64,000 nucleotides of DNA. Origin: Alloboseaceae bacterium BT-24-1. GTDB lineage: Bacteria; Pseudomonadota; Alphaproteobacteria; Rhizobiales; Beijerinckiaceae. A program made the translations under genes and the position numbers. Location of the stretch: the NCBI GenBank assembly GCA_025846845.1, contig JAOYTL010000011.1, positions 62,001 to 126,000 of the forward strand, written 5' to 3'. The notes beneath the pieces were generated by a model. That model saw only the letters and a list, made by a program, of their open reading frames with translations, made no database searches and was not told the origin of the DNA. Shown in pieces: positions 49,005 through 58,097 of the stretch; position 1 is the stretch's first letter, and every line of letters begins with the position of its first letter.

Positions 49005-50666
49005 GTGAGCAAGAGCGGCAACGACATCGACGTCCTGATCGCCGGCGCCGGGCCGGTCGGCCTCGCGGCCGCGATCGAGCTCGGCCAGCGCGGCATCCGC
49101 TGCCTGGTGGTCGAGCGCAACGACCGTGTCGGCTATTCGCCCCGCGCCAAGACCACCAATGTCCGCACCCGCGAGCATTTGCGGCGCTGGGGCATCGCCG
49201 ACAAGCTGCGCGAGGCCTCGCCGATCCCGCCGGATTATCCCTCCAACGTCGTCTTCGCGACGCGGATGAACGGCCCCGAACTCGCCCGTTTCACCAACGC
49301 ACTGAACGGCAGCCGCGCCCGTAACGACCTCTACTCGGAAGAGTCGCAATGGGTGCCGCAATATGTGCTGGAGGAGGTGTTGCGCCGGCACGCCTCCTCG
49401 CTGCCGGGCGTCACCGTTGCCTTCAACACCGAGCTGACCTCCTTCGCCGACGACGGCCGCGGCATCGTCTCGCAGTTGAAGGACGTCGCGAGCGGTGTGG
49501 TGCGAGAGGTCGCCAGCGCCTATCTGATCGGTGCCGACGGCGCCCGCAGCGCCGTGCGTCAGGCCATCGGCGCGAAAATGCAGGGCGAAGGGGCCTTCTC
49601 GAAGAACTACAACATCATCTTCCGCGCGCCCGCGCTTGCCTCCCGCCATGCCCATGGTCCGGCGATCATGTACTGGATGGTCAATGAGGAGGTGCCGTCG
49701 CTGCTCGGGCCGATGGACAGCGAAGGCCTCTGGTTCTTCATGGCGACCAAGCTGCCCAACGATGTCGATCCGGCGAGCGTCGATCCGGTCGAGCTGATCC
49801 GCGCCGGCACCGGGCTCGCCGATCTCGAGATCGAGATCGTCGGCCTCGACCCGTGGGTGGCGCACCGCCTCGTCGCCGACCGCTACGAGAAGGGCCGCGT
49901 CTTCCTCGCCGGCGACGCCTGCCACCTGCATCCGCCCTTCGGCGGCTTCGGCATGAACATGGGCGTCGGCGACGCCGTCGACCTCGGCTGGAAGCTGACC
50001 GCGGTGCTGCAGGGCTGGGGTGGGCCGGAGCTGCTCGCGAGCTATGCCGCCGAGCGGCGAAAAGTGCATGAGCGCACCATCGCCGAGGCGGTGATCAATT
50101 ACGGCGCCGTCGGCAACCAGCTCGTCCGCCCGGGGCTCGAGCAGCCCGGCCCGCTCGGCGACGCGACGCGGCGCGAGGTCGGCGAGATCATCGAGGCGAC
50201 CAAGCTGCGCGAATTCCGCACGCTCGGCATCGTGCTCGGCTCACGCTATGAGGACTCGCGGATCATCGTGCCGGATGGTAGCGAGCCGCCGGTCGAGCAC
50301 TTCATGCTCTATGTGCCCTCGGCCCATCCCGGCTGCCTTGCACCGCATCTCTGGCTCGCCGATGGCTCGTCGCTCTACGACCATTTCGGACAGGGCTTCA
50401 CCTTGCTCGCGACCTCCGGCGATGGCGCGGACGCGGCACCATTGACCGCCGCCGCCACCCGCCTCGGCCTGCCGCTCAAACTCCTGCTGCCGGGGGATCA
50501 GCGCTTGCCGACGCGCTATGGCGCGCGCTTCGCGCTGATCCGGCCGGACCAGCATGTGGCCTGGCGCGGCGACGCGCTTCCGGCCGATTGCGAAGCCTTG
50601 CTGGCCCGGGTGACGGGCGGGACGACGACAGGAGCCGCGGCGCAGGTTCCAGCCACGGCGGCTTGA
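49005..50666 (+). CDS. FAD-dependent aromatic monooxygenase (PheA/MhpA type)
   Basis: A 553-residue class A flavoprotein hydroxylase. The FAD-binding GAGPVGLAAAIELGQRG is at residue 14, the DG motif is ADGARSAVR at about residue 178, and the GD motif RVFLAGDACHLHPPFGGFG is at about residue 297, followed by a C-terminal thioredoxin-like domain. This is the phenol hydroxylase/3-(3-hydroxyphenyl)propionate hydroxylase layout. It starts at GTG 49005, 26 bases after the FAH stop. It would hydroxylate an aromatic acid so that the VOC enzyme can cleave the ring. Confidence 0.92.
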   Translation: MSKSGNDIDVLIAGAGPVGLAAAIELGQRGIRCLVVERNDRVGYSPRAKTTNVRTREHLRRWGIADKLREASPIPPDYPSNVVFATRMNGPELARFTNALNGSRARNDLYSEESQWVPQYVLEEVLRRHASSLPGVTVAFNTELTSFADDGRGIVSQLKDVASGVVREVASAYLIGADGARSAVRQAIGAKMQGEGAFSKNYNIIFRAPALASRHAHGPAIMYWMVNEEVPSLLGPMDSEGLWFFMATKLPNDVDPASVDPVELIRAGTGLADLEIEIVGLDPWVAHRLVADRYEKGRVFLAGDACHLHPPFGGFGMNMGVGDAVDLGWKLTAVLQGWGGPELLASYAAERRKVHERTIAEAVINYGAVGNQLVRPGLEQPGPLGDATRREVGEIIEATKLREFRTLGIVLGSRYEDSRIIVPDGSEPPVEHFMLYVPSAHPGCLAPHLWLADGSSLYDHFGQGFTLLATSGDGADAAPLTAAATRLGLPLKLLLPGDQRLPTRYGARFALIRPDQHVAWRGDALPADCEALLARVTGGTTTGAAAQVPATAA

Positions 50667-50699
50667 TAACCAGAACAACAACAAACCGGGGAGGAAGAC

Positions 50700-51740
50700 A
50701 TGAAACGGGGAGTCATCGGTGCCTTGATCGGCGCCGCATTCGCGGTCTCGCTCGCGAGCTTCGGAGCCGCGGCACAGACGATCGAACTCAAGGTCTCGCA
50801 CTACCTGCCGCCCAACCACCAGATGCACAAGAACCTGGAGGCTTGGGGCGAGGAACTGTCGAAGCGCTCCAATGGCCGGCTCAAGCTCGCCATCTTCCCA
50901 GCGGCGCAGATGGGGCCGATGCCGCGGCAATACGACCTCGCCCGCACCGGCGTCGCCGACATCGCCTTCTTCCTGCATGGCGCCTTGCCCGGCCGCTTCC
51001 CGCTGACCGAGATCTCGCATCTGCCCTATGCCTTCAATCGCGGCGAGGGCGCGGCCGCCAAGGCGCTCTCGACCGCCGAGGCCTCGGGCATCCTGACCGA
51101 GCTCTCCGGCAAACTGGCCGCCGAGCACGAGGGCACCAAGCCGCTCTATTTCATCGCGACACCGACGCTGAGCCTGTTCTTCAACAAGCCGGCGGTGCGG
51201 AGCCCGGCCGGGCTGCGCGGCCTGCGCATGCGCCATAACGGCCCGATCGCCTCGGCGATTCTCGAGGCCTGGGGTGCGACGCCAGCTGCCGTGCCGCCGG
51301 CGGAGCTGTCCGACTCGCTCGCCAAGGGCACGATCGCCGGCATGTTCTTCAACTACGAGGCGGCGAAGTCCTTCCAGATGGCCGAGAGCGTCAAGTCGGT
51401 GACGCAGCTCGATGCGGCGGCCGGCACCTTCGCGCTGGTGATGAACGCGGAAAAATACAAATCCCTGCCTGACGACCTGCGCAAGCTGATCGACGAGACG
51501 ACCGGCCCGGACGCGGCCCGCAAGGTCGGCGCGATCTACGACCAGGCCGAGGATGACGGGCGAAAATACCTGCGCGCCGCGAACGTCGAGATCCTCGAAC
51601 TGACGGGGCCGGAGCGCGCTGCCTTCGAGGAGTTGGCCAAGCCGATCACCGCCAGCTTCATCGCCAGGGCCGAGGCCAAGGGCGCCAAAGCGAAGCAGTT
51701 CTATGACGAGCTGCGCGCTGTTGTCGGTTCTGCGAAATGA
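50700..51740 (+). CDS. TRAP transporter substrate-binding protein, DctP family
   Basis: A 346-residue periplasmic receptor with a signal peptide ending GAAAQT. DctP features are KVSHYLPPNHQMHKNLEAWG, FPAAQMGPMPRQYDLAR and the arginine-containing GLRGLRMRHNGPI (the residue that usually grips the ligand carboxylate). GGGGAGGAAG precedes ATG 50700. Together with the small and large membrane subunits that follow it imports a carboxylate, probably the aromatic acid used by the hydroxylase upstream. Confidence 0.93.
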   Translation: MKRGVIGALIGAAFAVSLASFGAAAQTIELKVSHYLPPNHQMHKNLEAWGEELSKRSNGRLKLAIFPAAQMGPMPRQYDLARTGVADIAFFLHGALPGRFPLTEISHLPYAFNRGEGAAAKALSTAEASGILTELSGKLAAEHEGTKPLYFIATPTLSLFFNKPAVRSPAGLRGLRMRHNGPIASAILEAWGATPAAVPPAELSDSLAKGTIAGMFFNYEAAKSFQMAESVKSVTQLDAAAGTFALVMNAEKYKSLPDDLRKLIDETTGPDAARKVGAIYDQAEDDGRKYLRAANVEILELTGPERAAFEELAKPITASFIARAEAKGAKAKQFYDELRAVVGSAK

Positions 51741-52282
51741 GCCGCGGGGCGCTCCGCCGTTTCGACCCGGTGCGCTTCCTCACCATCGCCGGAGCGCTGG
51801 CGCTGGCGGTGATGCTGCTTTGGACGATGGTCGATATCGGCGCCCGGCTCGTCTTCAACAAGCCGCTGCACGGCACGCTCGACCTCGTCGAGGTGACGCT
51901 GGTGCTCGTCGCCTTCCTCGCTTTGCCGGAATGTTTCCGCCGCGACGAGCAGATCAAGGTCGATCTTTTCGACAGCATGGTTCGCCCAAGGGCGCTGGCG
52001 CTGATGCGGCTCGCCGGCGAGATCGCGACGCTCGCTTTCCTCGCCTTGCTGGCGGTGACGCTGTTCCAGCCGCTCGCCGACGCCTATCGCTTCGGCGACC
52101 AGAAGCCCGATTTGCCGGTGCCGGTCTTCCTGCTGCTGCTCGCGATCGAGCTCGCGCTGGTCGTCTCGGTCTTCGTGGTGCTGGGTCGGGTGATCGGGCA
52201 AATCCGCGCTTTCCCGCGCGCTGCCGACGCTATTGCCTCTCCTCCGCCGGTCCTGCACGGCAGCAACGGAGCCGCCTCATGA
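51737..52282 (+). CDS. TRAP transporter small permease, DctQ family
   Basis: A 181-residue membrane protein with four helices, the first being FLTIAGALALAVMLLWTMVD. The DctQ motif ARLVFNKPLHGTLDLVEVT and ALPECFRRDEQIKVDLF are present. Its start overlaps the receptor stop and its stop overlaps the large subunit start (both ATGA). Confidence 0.91.
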   Translation: MSRGALRRFDPVRFLTIAGALALAVMLLWTMVDIGARLVFNKPLHGTLDLVEVTLVLVAFLALPECFRRDEQIKVDLFDSMVRPRALALMRLAGEIATLAFLALLAVTLFQPLADAYRFGDQKPDLPVPVFLLLLAIELALVVSVFVVLGRVIGQIRAFPRAADAIASPPPVLHGSNGAAS

Positions 52283-53580
52283 GCGCGACCTCCATCGGCC
52301 TGATCGGCATGGCGACGCTCGTCGGCATGATCATGGCGCGCATCCCGGTCGGCGTCGCGCTCGGCCTGGTCGGCTTCGTCGGCTATGCCGCGATCGACGG
52401 CTTCGCCAAGGCGCGCCTCGTTTTCGGCGCCGTGCCGCTCGAGCTCTCCTCCGCCTATACGCTCTCCGTCCTGCCGTTGTTCACGCTGATGGGTGCGCTG
52501 GCGACGATGGCTGGTCTGTCCGGCGATCTGTTCCGGGCGAGCAATGCCGTCTTCGCGGGCATACGCGGCTCGCTCGCCATGGCGGCCGTCGGCGCCTCGG
52601 CTGCCTTCGGCGCGGTCTGCGGCTCGTCGCTGGCGACCGCCGCGACCATGAGCCGGATCTCGATCCCGCAAATGCTGAAGGCCGGTTATTCGCCGGCGCT
52701 GGCAGCGGGCGTGGTCGCCGCCGGCGGCACGCTCGGTATCCTGATCCCGCCTTCGCTGATCCTGATGATCTACGGCATCATCGCCCAGCTCTCGATCATC
52801 AAGCTCTTCGCCGCGGCGCTGATCCCCGGGCTCGTGCTGACCGCACTCTATCTGGTCACGGTCTGGATCTGGGTGCGCCTGCGGCCGCAGGCCGCCCCCA
52901 AGCTGCCGAGCGAGAGCAAAGCGCAGGCGCTGCGGCTCGTCCTGAATATCTGGGACGTGGCGGCGCTCTTCCTCGTCACCTTCGGCGGCATCTATCTCGG
53001 CTGGTTTAGCCCGACCGAGGCCGCCGCCGTCGGTGCCTTCGGCGCGCTGCTGCTCGGCCTGCTGCGCAAGGGCTTCGCCCGCGGCGATGTCGCGACCGCC
53101 TTCACCGAGACGACGCGGATCACCGCAAATCTCGTGCTGATCGTGCTGGGGTCGACGATCTTCTCCTATTTCGTCGTGCAGACCGGGATGGCGCAATCGG
53201 TAGTCAAGGGCATCACGGGGCTCGGCTTGTCGCCGCTTGCCGTGATGCTTTTGCTGATCGCCTTCTACGTCTTCCTCGGCTGCTTCCTGGAAGGCATCGG
53301 CATGGTGCTGGTGACGGTGCCCGTGCTGCTGCCGCTGGTGCTGTCGACCGGCTACGATCCGATCTGGTTCGGCGTGCTGCTCGTCATCGTCGTCGAGATC
53401 GGGCTGATCCACCCACCCGTCGGGATGAACCTCTTCGTGATCCGGACGCAGGCGCCGCAGATCAGCCTGGGTGCGATGTATCGCGGCGTGCTGCCCTTCC
53501 TGGTCGCACCCTTCGTCCTGATCGCCATGCTGCTGGCCTGGCCGGATCTGGCGCTGTGGTTGCCTAGGTCGCTGAATTAG
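52279..53580 (+). CDS. TRAP transporter large permease, DctM family
   Basis: A 433-residue membrane protein with about twelve helices. It has the family sequence ARIPVGVALGLVGFVGY, LPLFTLMGALATMAGLSGDL, FGAVCGSSLATAATMSRIS, and GTLGILIPPSLILMIYGI. It completes the TRAP system and is the last gene of the aromatic operon. A hairpin at 53619-53639 follows before the convergent RidA gene. Confidence 0.94.
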   Translation: MSATSIGLIGMATLVGMIMARIPVGVALGLVGFVGYAAIDGFAKARLVFGAVPLELSSAYTLSVLPLFTLMGALATMAGLSGDLFRASNAVFAGIRGSLAMAAVGASAAFGAVCGSSLATAATMSRISIPQMLKAGYSPALAAGVVAAGGTLGILIPPSLILMIYGIIAQLSIIKLFAAALIPGLVLTALYLVTVWIWVRLRPQAAPKLPSESKAQALRLVLNIWDVAALFLVTFGGIYLGWFSPTEAAAVGAFGALLLGLLRKGFARGDVATAFTETTRITANLVLIVLGSTIFSYFVVQTGMAQSVVKGITGLGLSPLAVMLLLIAFYVFLGCFLEGIGMVLVTVPVLLPLVLSTGYDPIWFGVLLVIVVEIGLIHPPVGMNLFVIRTQAPQISLGAMYRGVLPFLVAPFVLIAMLLAWPDLALWLPRSLN

Positions 53581-53618
53581 CACGCCTGGAATCGGCAACG
53601 GCCCAGGACGCTGTGGAG

Positions 53619-53639
53619 CCTCCGCGCGAAGCGCGGAAG
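53619..53639. terminator. Short GC hairpin between convergent genes
   Basis: CCGCGC (53622-53627) and GCGCGG (53631-53636) with a GAA loop, extended by two outer pairs around one mismatch. There is no T-run, so it is only a weak terminator candidate for the TRAP operon. The rest of 53581-53716 shows nothing else. Confidence 0.4.
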
Positions 53640-53716
53640 CTGGTTCTCAGCCAGGACGCGGGCGCTTGCGTGTCATTCGAAGGCGACTACGGGCAATTCG
53701 GCGCCATATGCCGACG

Positions 53717-54064
53717 TCACGCTCTCGCTGCCGTCGTGACCACCTCGATCAAGGCGCCCCCTCCGAGATCGGCGACGCCGACTGTCGCCCGCGTCGGCAT
53801 GCCGTCGCCGAAGAAGCCGGTCCAGGCGGCGTCCATCTCCTTCTTCTGCGAGAGATCGGTGACGAAGATCTGCGCGGCCACGATCGCCTTGCGGTCGAGC
53901 CCGACCTCGCCGAGATAACCCTCGATCTTAGCCAGGATGTTCTGGGTCTGGGGCCCCATCGACTGGGTCGTGTCGTCGGCGATGACGCCGCCGACGAAGA
54001 CCAGGTCGCCGGTCTCGACGATGCGGTTCTGGATCGGCGTGCGGATGGAACGCTTGATGGTCAT
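53717..54064 (-). CDS. RidA family protein
   Basis: A 115-residue Rid-family protein: IVETGDLVFVGGVIADD, ILAKIEGYLGEVGLDRKAIV and the C-terminal RATVGVADLGGGALIEVV. In the archetype the segment before the last strand holds an arginine (ARLP); here it reads VADLG, so it is not a classical RidA. It lies downstream of the flavoprotein dehydrogenase genes, which would release imines, the substrates of Rid proteins; this neighbourhood is common for amine and D-amino acid oxidation loci. Confidence 0.9.
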   Translation of the reverse strand: MTIKRSIRTPIQNRIVETGDLVFVGGVIADDTTQSMGPQTQNILAKIEGYLGEVGLDRKAIVAAQIFVTDLSQKKEMDAAWTGFFGDGMPTRATVGVADLGGGALIEVVTTAARA

Positions 54065-54088
54065 GGTCTTCTCCCTGGGTTGAAGCGG

Positions 54089-55219
54089 TCAGTGTGCCTG
54101 CTGCGTGAAGCGGGCGATGCCGAGCCCGTCGATCGGGACGTTGCTGGCGCCGGTCTCGACGATCTCGGCCATGACCGCACCGGCGCCCGGCCCGAGCTGG
54201 AAGCCATGGGCCGAGAAGCCGAACTGATGATAGACGCCCGCGTGTCTGGCACTTGGGCCGAAGACGGGAAGGTCGTCCGGCATGCGGGCTTCGATGCCGG
54301 CCCAGGCGCGTACGACCGGTACGCCGCGCATGATCGGAAACACGTCCCGGACCGTCCCGGCATTGGTCGCGAGCTTGCGCCAGTCGAGGATGGTGCGATT
54401 CTCGTCGCGCAGCGCCGTGCCGCTATAGCCGCCACCGATCAGCACGGTACCGTTGCCGAACTGCTTGAAGGAGAGCTTGCGGCTGCGCATGATCACCACC
54501 GGCTTGATGAAGGCCGGCATCGGCGTGGTGATCATCAGCATCGGCGCGATCACCTCGAGTGGCACCGGCTCGCCAAGATCCGCCGCGATGCGGTCGGCCC
54601 AGGCACCGGCGGCATTGACGATGCGAGGGGCGAGGAAATCGCCGGCATCGGTGGCGACGCGCCAACCCCCGCCATCCTGCGAGACTTTCTCGACCTTCAC
54701 ACCCTCGCGGATCACGGCGCCGAGGCTCTCGGCCTTGCGCTTGAAGGCCTGCGTTGCGCGCAAGGGGATCGCCGCGCCGTCGCAGCGCGAGACCACGCCG
54801 CCGGGGCATGTCTCCGAGACGGCGGGAACGAGCCGGCGCAGTTCCTTCGTGTCGATCAGCTCCTCGTGGTGGAAGCCGCGCAAAGTGAGGTCGGCGACAC
54901 GCGCCCGGCAGTCTTCAAGATCAGCCTCGGTCTCGGCGACGAGCACCTGCCCGTCGCAGGTGAAGCCGCAATCGTCGTCGACCAGCTCGGCGATGCGGTG
55001 CCAGATTGCCATCGAGGCGTTGGAAAGCGGGATCTCGGCGACATCGCGCGCGAGTTGGCGCACGCCACCCGCATTGACGCCCGAGGCATGGCGGCCGGCA
55101 TGGTCTTTCTCCAGCAGGATCACCGACATGCCGCGCAAGGCACAATGCAGCGCCGTCGAGCAGCCATGGATGCCGCCGCCAATGACGATGACATCCGCGC
55201 TGCGGCGTTCAGCTTTCAC
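54089..55219 (-). CDS. DAO-family FAD-dependent oxidoreductase (amine/imino acid dehydrogenase beta-like subunit)
   Basis: A 376-residue DadA/glycine-oxidase-type flavoprotein. The dinucleotide-binding motif is VIVIGGGIHGCSTALHCALRG near the N-terminus, followed by HASGVNAGGVRQLARD; the C-terminal GFSAHGFQLGPGAGAVMAE closes the FAD site. It starts at GTG 55219 overlapping the stop of the HcnB-like gene. Together with the HcnB-like and HcnA-like products it resembles three-subunit opine or D-hydroxyproline dehydrogenases. The oxidised substrate is probably the amine or imino acid brought in by the PotABCD-type importer upstream. Confidence 0.88.
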   Translation of the reverse strand: MKAERRSADVIVIGGGIHGCSTALHCALRGMSVILLEKDHAGRHASGVNAGGVRQLARDVAEIPLSNASMAIWHRIAELVDDDCGFTCDGQVLVAETEADLEDCRARVADLTLRGFHHEELIDTKELRRLVPAVSETCPGGVVSRCDGAAIPLRATQAFKRKAESLGAVIREGVKVEKVSQDGGGWRVATDAGDFLAPRIVNAAGAWADRIAADLGEPVPLEVIAPMLMITTPMPAFIKPVVIMRSRKLSFKQFGNGTVLIGGGYSGTALRDENRTILDWRKLATNAGTVRDVFPIMRGVPVVRAWAGIEARMPDDLPVFGPSARHAGVYHQFGFSAHGFQLGPGAGAVMAEIVETGASNVPIDGLGIARFTQQAH

Positions 55220-56676
55220 CGCACGACCGCCTTCACCGCCGCTTCGCTCTGCGGCAAGGCTGCGAGCTCGGCCAGCGTGATCGGCTTCACTGGCGGGCGC
55301 AGGCGGTAATAGCCGACCTCGGCCGGCGTCGTGCCGTTCGCCTCGGCAATCAGCTCGACCACCGTCGGCCCGCAGAGGCGGCCCTGGCATGGCCCCATGC
55401 CGCAGCGCAGGAAGGCCTTCATCTGGTTGGGGCCGGTCACGCCGAGCCGGACCGCGGTGTCCCGCACCTGCCCGGCGGTGACCTCCTCGCAGCGGCAGAT
55501 GATCGTCTCGTCCCGCCGCGGGGCGAGGAATTGCGGCGCCGGCTTGTAGAGCAGATCGAGGAAGCGCCGGCCTCGCAGGGCGCGAGCCAGTTCGGCGCGC
55601 AGCGGGGCCGCCGCGCGATCGCGTTCCGAGGCATCGAGGCGGCCAAGCCTGTGCGCCGCGCCGAGCGCCGCGACCTCGCCACGCAGCGCAGCGCTTTCGG
55701 CTCCGCCGATGCCGGCGCCGTCACCCGCAATGGCGATCCCGGGCTCAGATGAGCTCAGCCAATCGTCGAGACGCGGCACCCAGCAATGCTGGACAGTATC
55801 GAAATCATGCGTGCAGCCGGCGGCATTGGAGAGATTAACGCTCGGTATGACGCCCTGGTGCAGCAGCAGCGTGTCGCAGGCGATTGTCTCGACACTGCCG
55901 CCCCGCTCGACCTGGACCGTGGCGAGCTTGTCAGCCCCCTCGGCGGCGAGCCCGGTGACGCCACCGACGAAGCGCAGGGAGCGGCGCGCCTTCGCCATCA
56001 GCTTCAGGCCCTTGGCCAGATAGGGCGAGCGCAGGAAATCCGGCAGCGCGGCGGCGGCCTTCAGCCAGTTGCTGCGTGGAGTGGTATCGAGCACCGCGAC
56101 GATCTCGGCGCCTGCGGCCGCAAGTTGTCCGGCGAGCAAGTAGAGCAGCGGGCCGCAGCCGGCGATCACGGTCCGTCCGGCCGGGACGATCGCGGCGCTC
56201 TTCAATGCGATCTGCGCTGCGCCGGCCGTCATCACCCCGGGCAAGGTCCAGCCGGGGATCGGGAAGGGTCGCTCCTGGGCACCGGTCGCGAGGATGAGCT
56301 GGCGCGCGCCGATCAGCCGGGCGCGGCCGTCGAGCGACAGGCCGATCTCGAAGCCACCCCCTTCCGGGACCGCCGCGTCGGGCCCAATCGACCAGAGCGT
56401 GCAGCTTCCGGCATAGCTCGCCTGCGAACGTTCGAAGCGCGCTACAATCTCGGCGCCGCGCCAGTAATCGGCGCCGAGGACGTCGCGATCGCTGACCGGC
56501 GTCGTCGTAACCGCCCGATAGATCTGGCCGCCTGGCGCCGGATTCTCATCGACAAGCAGCACGCCGACACCCAGTTCGGCCGCGCGGGCAGCCGCCGACA
56601 AGCCGGCCGGGCCGGCGCCGACCACCACGAGATCGTAGCTTTCGGCAAGTTGGTCGATAGCAGTCACGGCCTTCAT
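55216..56676 (-). CDS. HcnB/OoxA-like FAD/NAD(P)-binding subunit with C-terminal [2Fe-2S] domain
   Basis: A 486-residue flavoprotein. The FAD-binding motif is LVVVGAGPAGLSAAARAAELG; a second nucleotide motif is VIAGCGPLLYLLAGQLAAAG at about residue 170. The C-terminal BFD-like domain has ICRCEEVT and FLRCGMGPCQGRLC, with the four cysteines expected for a [2Fe-2S] cluster. This is the alpha subunit type of hydrogen cyanide synthase, opine oxidase and hydroxyproline dehydrogenases. It overlaps both neighbours by four bases. Confidence 0.9.
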   Translation of the reverse strand: MKAVTAIDQLAESYDLVVVGAGPAGLSAAARAAELGVGVLLVDENPAPGGQIYRAVTTTPVSDRDVLGADYWRGAEIVARFERSQASYAGSCTLWSIGPDAAVPEGGGFEIGLSLDGRARLIGARQLILATGAQERPFPIPGWTLPGVMTAGAAQIALKSAAIVPAGRTVIAGCGPLLYLLAGQLAAAGAEIVAVLDTTPRSNWLKAAAALPDFLRSPYLAKGLKLMAKARRSLRFVGGVTGLAAEGADKLATVQVERGGSVETIACDTLLLHQGVIPSVNLSNAAGCTHDFDTVQHCWVPRLDDWLSSSEPGIAIAGDGAGIGGAESAALRGEVAALGAAHRLGRLDASERDRAAAPLRAELARALRGRRFLDLLYKPAPQFLAPRRDETIICRCEEVTAGQVRDTAVRLGVTGPNQMKAFLRCGMGPCQGRLCGPTVVELIAEANGTTPAEVGYYRLRPPVKPITLAELAALPQSEAAVKAVVR

Positions 56677-56981
56677 CCGCGCATCTCCTCGGGCTGGCGT
56701 CGGCCATGCTGGGTCTCGATGCGCATGCCTTCACGCAGGGGCACGAGGCAGCCCTGGCGGTTGCCGATGCCGTCGATGACGATGAGGCAGTCGAAGCAGA
56801 CGCCCATCAGGCAATAGGGGGCGCGGGGAACGCCCGAGACCGGCGTTTCGCGGCAGGCCGTGACGCCGTTCGCCAGCAAGGACGCCGTGACGGTGTCGCC
56901 CTCGCGCCCGGTCAACGGCCTGCCATCGAAGGTGAAGCTGAGCCTAGCGCCAGCTTTGGCGTCACGCATGGACCGGAACAT
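56673..56981 (-). CDS. HcnA/OoxB-like small [2Fe-2S] subunit
   Basis: A 102-residue ferredoxin-fold protein: LSFTFDGRPLTGREGDTV and the cluster motif YCLMGVCFDCLIVIDG with a further cysteine in RQGCLVPL. It is the gamma-type subunit that goes with HcnB-like proteins. GGAGG four bases ahead supports ATG 56981, which overlaps the upstream flavoprotein gene by 20 bases; ATG 56969 is an alternative. Its stop overlaps the HcnB-like start. Confidence 0.87.
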   Translation of the reverse strand: MFRSMRDAKAGARLSFTFDGRPLTGREGDTVTASLLANGVTACRETPVSGVPRAPYCLMGVCFDCLIVIDGIGNRQGCLVPLREGMRIETQHGRRQPEEMRG

Positions 56982-58095
56982 GGAACCTCCGCGCGGAAAA
57001 GCTCGCGGCCATCTCGGGCAGTTCACCGGCGAGGATGGCGGGGGCGAGCGTCAGGACATGGTTGGCGGCCAGTGTCACGCCGGAGTGGCAGGTGACGACG
57101 AAGGCGCCGGGATGGCTCTGCGACTGGTCGTAGATCGGGAACCCGTCCGGGCTCATCACGCGCAGCGCCGACCAGGTGCGCACAACGTTGAGGGCGGCGA
57201 GACGCGGAAAAGTGCGCACGGCGCGCTCGGCCATCACCGAGATCACCGGCTGGCCAACGATCGTGTCGAAGCCACGATCCTCCTGGCTGTCGCCGATCAT
57301 GACGCCGCCTTCGTCGGTCTGACGGATCGTTCCCATCGGATGGTGCAGGAAGGGGGTGGTCTTCTCGGTGACGATGATCTGACCCTTGCTCGGTTTCACC
57401 GGCGCATCGAGCCCGACCATCGGCGCCAGCCGCGCGTTGCCGAGGCCGGCGGCGAGTACGACCTTGGCCGCGGCAATCTCGCCCCAGGGACCGCGGATGC
57501 GAAAGCCGCCGTCGCGGGGCTCGATCGCCTCGGCCGCATGGTTCGGGCGGTAGTCGACATCGTGCCGCGCGCTCGCTTCGCGCAGTGCCCGGAAGAGCTT
57601 GAGCGAGTTCACATGGCCGTCGAGCGGGCTATAGAGCGCGCCGACGACATCCTTGCCGATATCCGGCAACCGGCGCTTCGTCTCGGCGCGACCCAGCACC
57701 TCATAGGGGAAGTCGGCGAGGCCCGGCAGGTTGTGCAGGCGGCGCATCGCAGTAACACGCTTGTCCAGCTCGGCCTCGGACAGACAAGGTACGAAGCCGC
57801 CGGGCTGGCTGTGGACGACATCGATGCCGGCCTCGTCTCGCAGGATCACCGCGAGCCCATGCCAATCCTCGGCCGAACGACGCGTCCAGAGCGCGTATTC
57901 GGGCATGCCGAGGCCCTTGGACTGGACCCAGACCAGCGCGAAATTGCCGCGCGAGGCGCGGAAGGCGACATCGCCCTCGTCGAGAACGATGACCCGCGCG
58001 CCCGAGCGGGCAAGCCCGAGCGCGACGGCGGCGCCGACCACCCCGCCGCCGATGACGACGACGTCGCCCTCGTTCCGGTTTGCGTTGGTGGTCAT
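56962..58095 (-). CDS. Second DAO-family FAD-dependent oxidoreductase
   Basis: A 377-residue DAO-fold flavoprotein: VVVIGGGVVGAAVALGLARSG near the N-terminus, RASRGNFALVWVQSKG, and a C-terminal HSGVTLAANHVLTLAPAI. It is related in fold to the product of 54089-55219 but clearly different in sequence, so the locus has two beta-type flavoproteins for one HcnA/HcnB pair. It starts two bases after the permease stop. The two may give the complex two substrate ranges, or one may be an independent oxidase. Confidence 0.88.
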   Translation of the reverse strand: MTTNANRNEGDVVVIGGGVVGAAVALGLARSGARVIVLDEGDVAFRASRGNFALVWVQSKGLGMPEYALWTRRSAEDWHGLAVILRDEAGIDVVHSQPGGFVPCLSEAELDKRVTAMRRLHNLPGLADFPYEVLGRAETKRRLPDIGKDVVGALYSPLDGHVNSLKLFRALREASARHDVDYRPNHAAEAIEPRDGGFRIRGPWGEIAAAKVVLAAGLGNARLAPMVGLDAPVKPSKGQIIVTEKTTPFLHHPMGTIRQTDEGGVMIGDSQEDRGFDTIVGQPVISVMAERAVRTFPRLAALNVVRTWSALRVMSPDGFPIYDQSQSHPGAFVVTCHSGVTLAANHVLTLAPAILAGELPEMAASFSARRFHVPVHA

Positions 58096-58097
58096 GA

